Shown: positions 5,093 through 5,284 of the stretch, piece by piece | How positions within the stretch are numbered: the first letter of the stretch is position 1 | Layout: every line of letters starts with the position of its first letter | Assembly: GCA_030839105.1 (NCBI GenBank) | Contig: JAUZEI010000356.1 | Span: 1-5,284, forward strand | From: Actinomycetota bacterium | Lineage (GTDB): Bacteria > Actinomycetota > Acidimicrobiia > IMCC26256 > PALSA-610 | Reading direction: 5' to 3' | DNA length: 5,284 nucleotides | Notes under the pieces: model-generated | What the model was told of the DNA's origin: nothing | What the model saw: only the letters and a program-made list of their open reading frames with translations | The model's database searches: none | Made by a program: the position numbers and the translations under genes

Positions 5093-5284
5093 CCGCGTCC
5101 ACACGCTCGAGAGTTCGTCTGTTCGAAGACGCCGTCGACGAGTCGGTGAGTAGCGACAGCGGCCGGTTGCGAGACACCCGCCCGCGGGATCTCGTGATCC
5201 GCTTCGCGTTCGGATTCGCCGTCTCGGTGATCGCGGGATTCGTGAGCTTGGGGATCGGTGACCGGGCCGGGGGACTGTTCCTCG
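5089..5284 (+). CDS. Second DUF3147-like membrane protein, 3' truncated
   Basis: The frame starts at ATG 5089, overlapping the stop of the previous gene by four bases (ATGA), and runs open to the right edge (65 residues seen). No Shine-Dalgarno sequence is visible, consistent with translation by coupling. The first ~35 residues are polar and charged (MTASTRSRVRLFEDAVDES at the start). They are followed by RDLVIRFAFGFAVSVIAGFV, a membrane segment, and then GDRAGGLFL at the edge. The arginine before the first helix and the glycine-rich turn leading to GLFL fit the partner gene usually found beside a DUF3147 gene, where GLFLAFPAI is expected next. The function is unknown. The polar N-terminal extension is longer than needed for a minimal member; a later start cannot be excluded. 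Confidence 0.65.
   Translation, partial: MTASTRSRVRLFEDAVDESVSSDSGRLRDTRPRDLVIRFAFGFAVSVIAGFVSLGIGDRAGGLFL

Overview
The window is GC-rich (by eye about two thirds G+C). Its genes favour G/C third positions, several use GTG starts, and two genes appear to be read from leaderless promoters. These traits, together with the gene families present, point to a chromosomal segment of an actinobacterium (Actinomycetota). An Acidimicrobiia-type lineage is a plausible guess that cannot be proven from this sequence. All supported genes lie on the + strand. I see no rRNA, tRNA, CRISPR array, insertion sequence or phage gene.

Layout. (1) 1-849: the C-terminal part of a polytopic membrane protein, probably a GT-C type glycosyltransferase, cut by the left edge. 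A hairpin follows at 869-891. (2) 953-1801: a class I SAM-dependent methyltransferase with a clear Shine-Dalgarno sequence. These two may belong to a cell-envelope glycan locus that extends to the left. (3) 1802-1932: a 131-base gap holding a near-palindrome and a -10 box exactly where a leaderless transcript of the next gene would need it. (4) 1933-2781 and 2805-3500: an EamA/DMT-family transporter followed 23 bases later by a stand-alone RibD C-terminal-type pyrimidine reductase, a probable two-gene operon. (5) 3501-3798: 298 bases without a convincing gene, holding a GC-rich hairpin and ending in a second leaderless-type promoter. (6) 3799-4599: an unrecognised protein with a folded N-terminal part and a low-complexity tail. 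(7) 4600-4744: a gap containing four degenerate ~15-base tandem repeats with nested dyads. (8) 4745-5092 and 5089-5284: two translationally coupled small membrane proteins that look like a DUF3147 pair; the second is cut by the right edge.

No single obvious new system spans the window. The most interesting points are the promoter-proximal dyad in front of the transporter/reductase pair, the possible link of that transporter to flavin or pteridine metabolism, the structured tandem repeat at 4601-4659, the coupled DUF3147-like pair, and the uncharacterised 266-residue protein.
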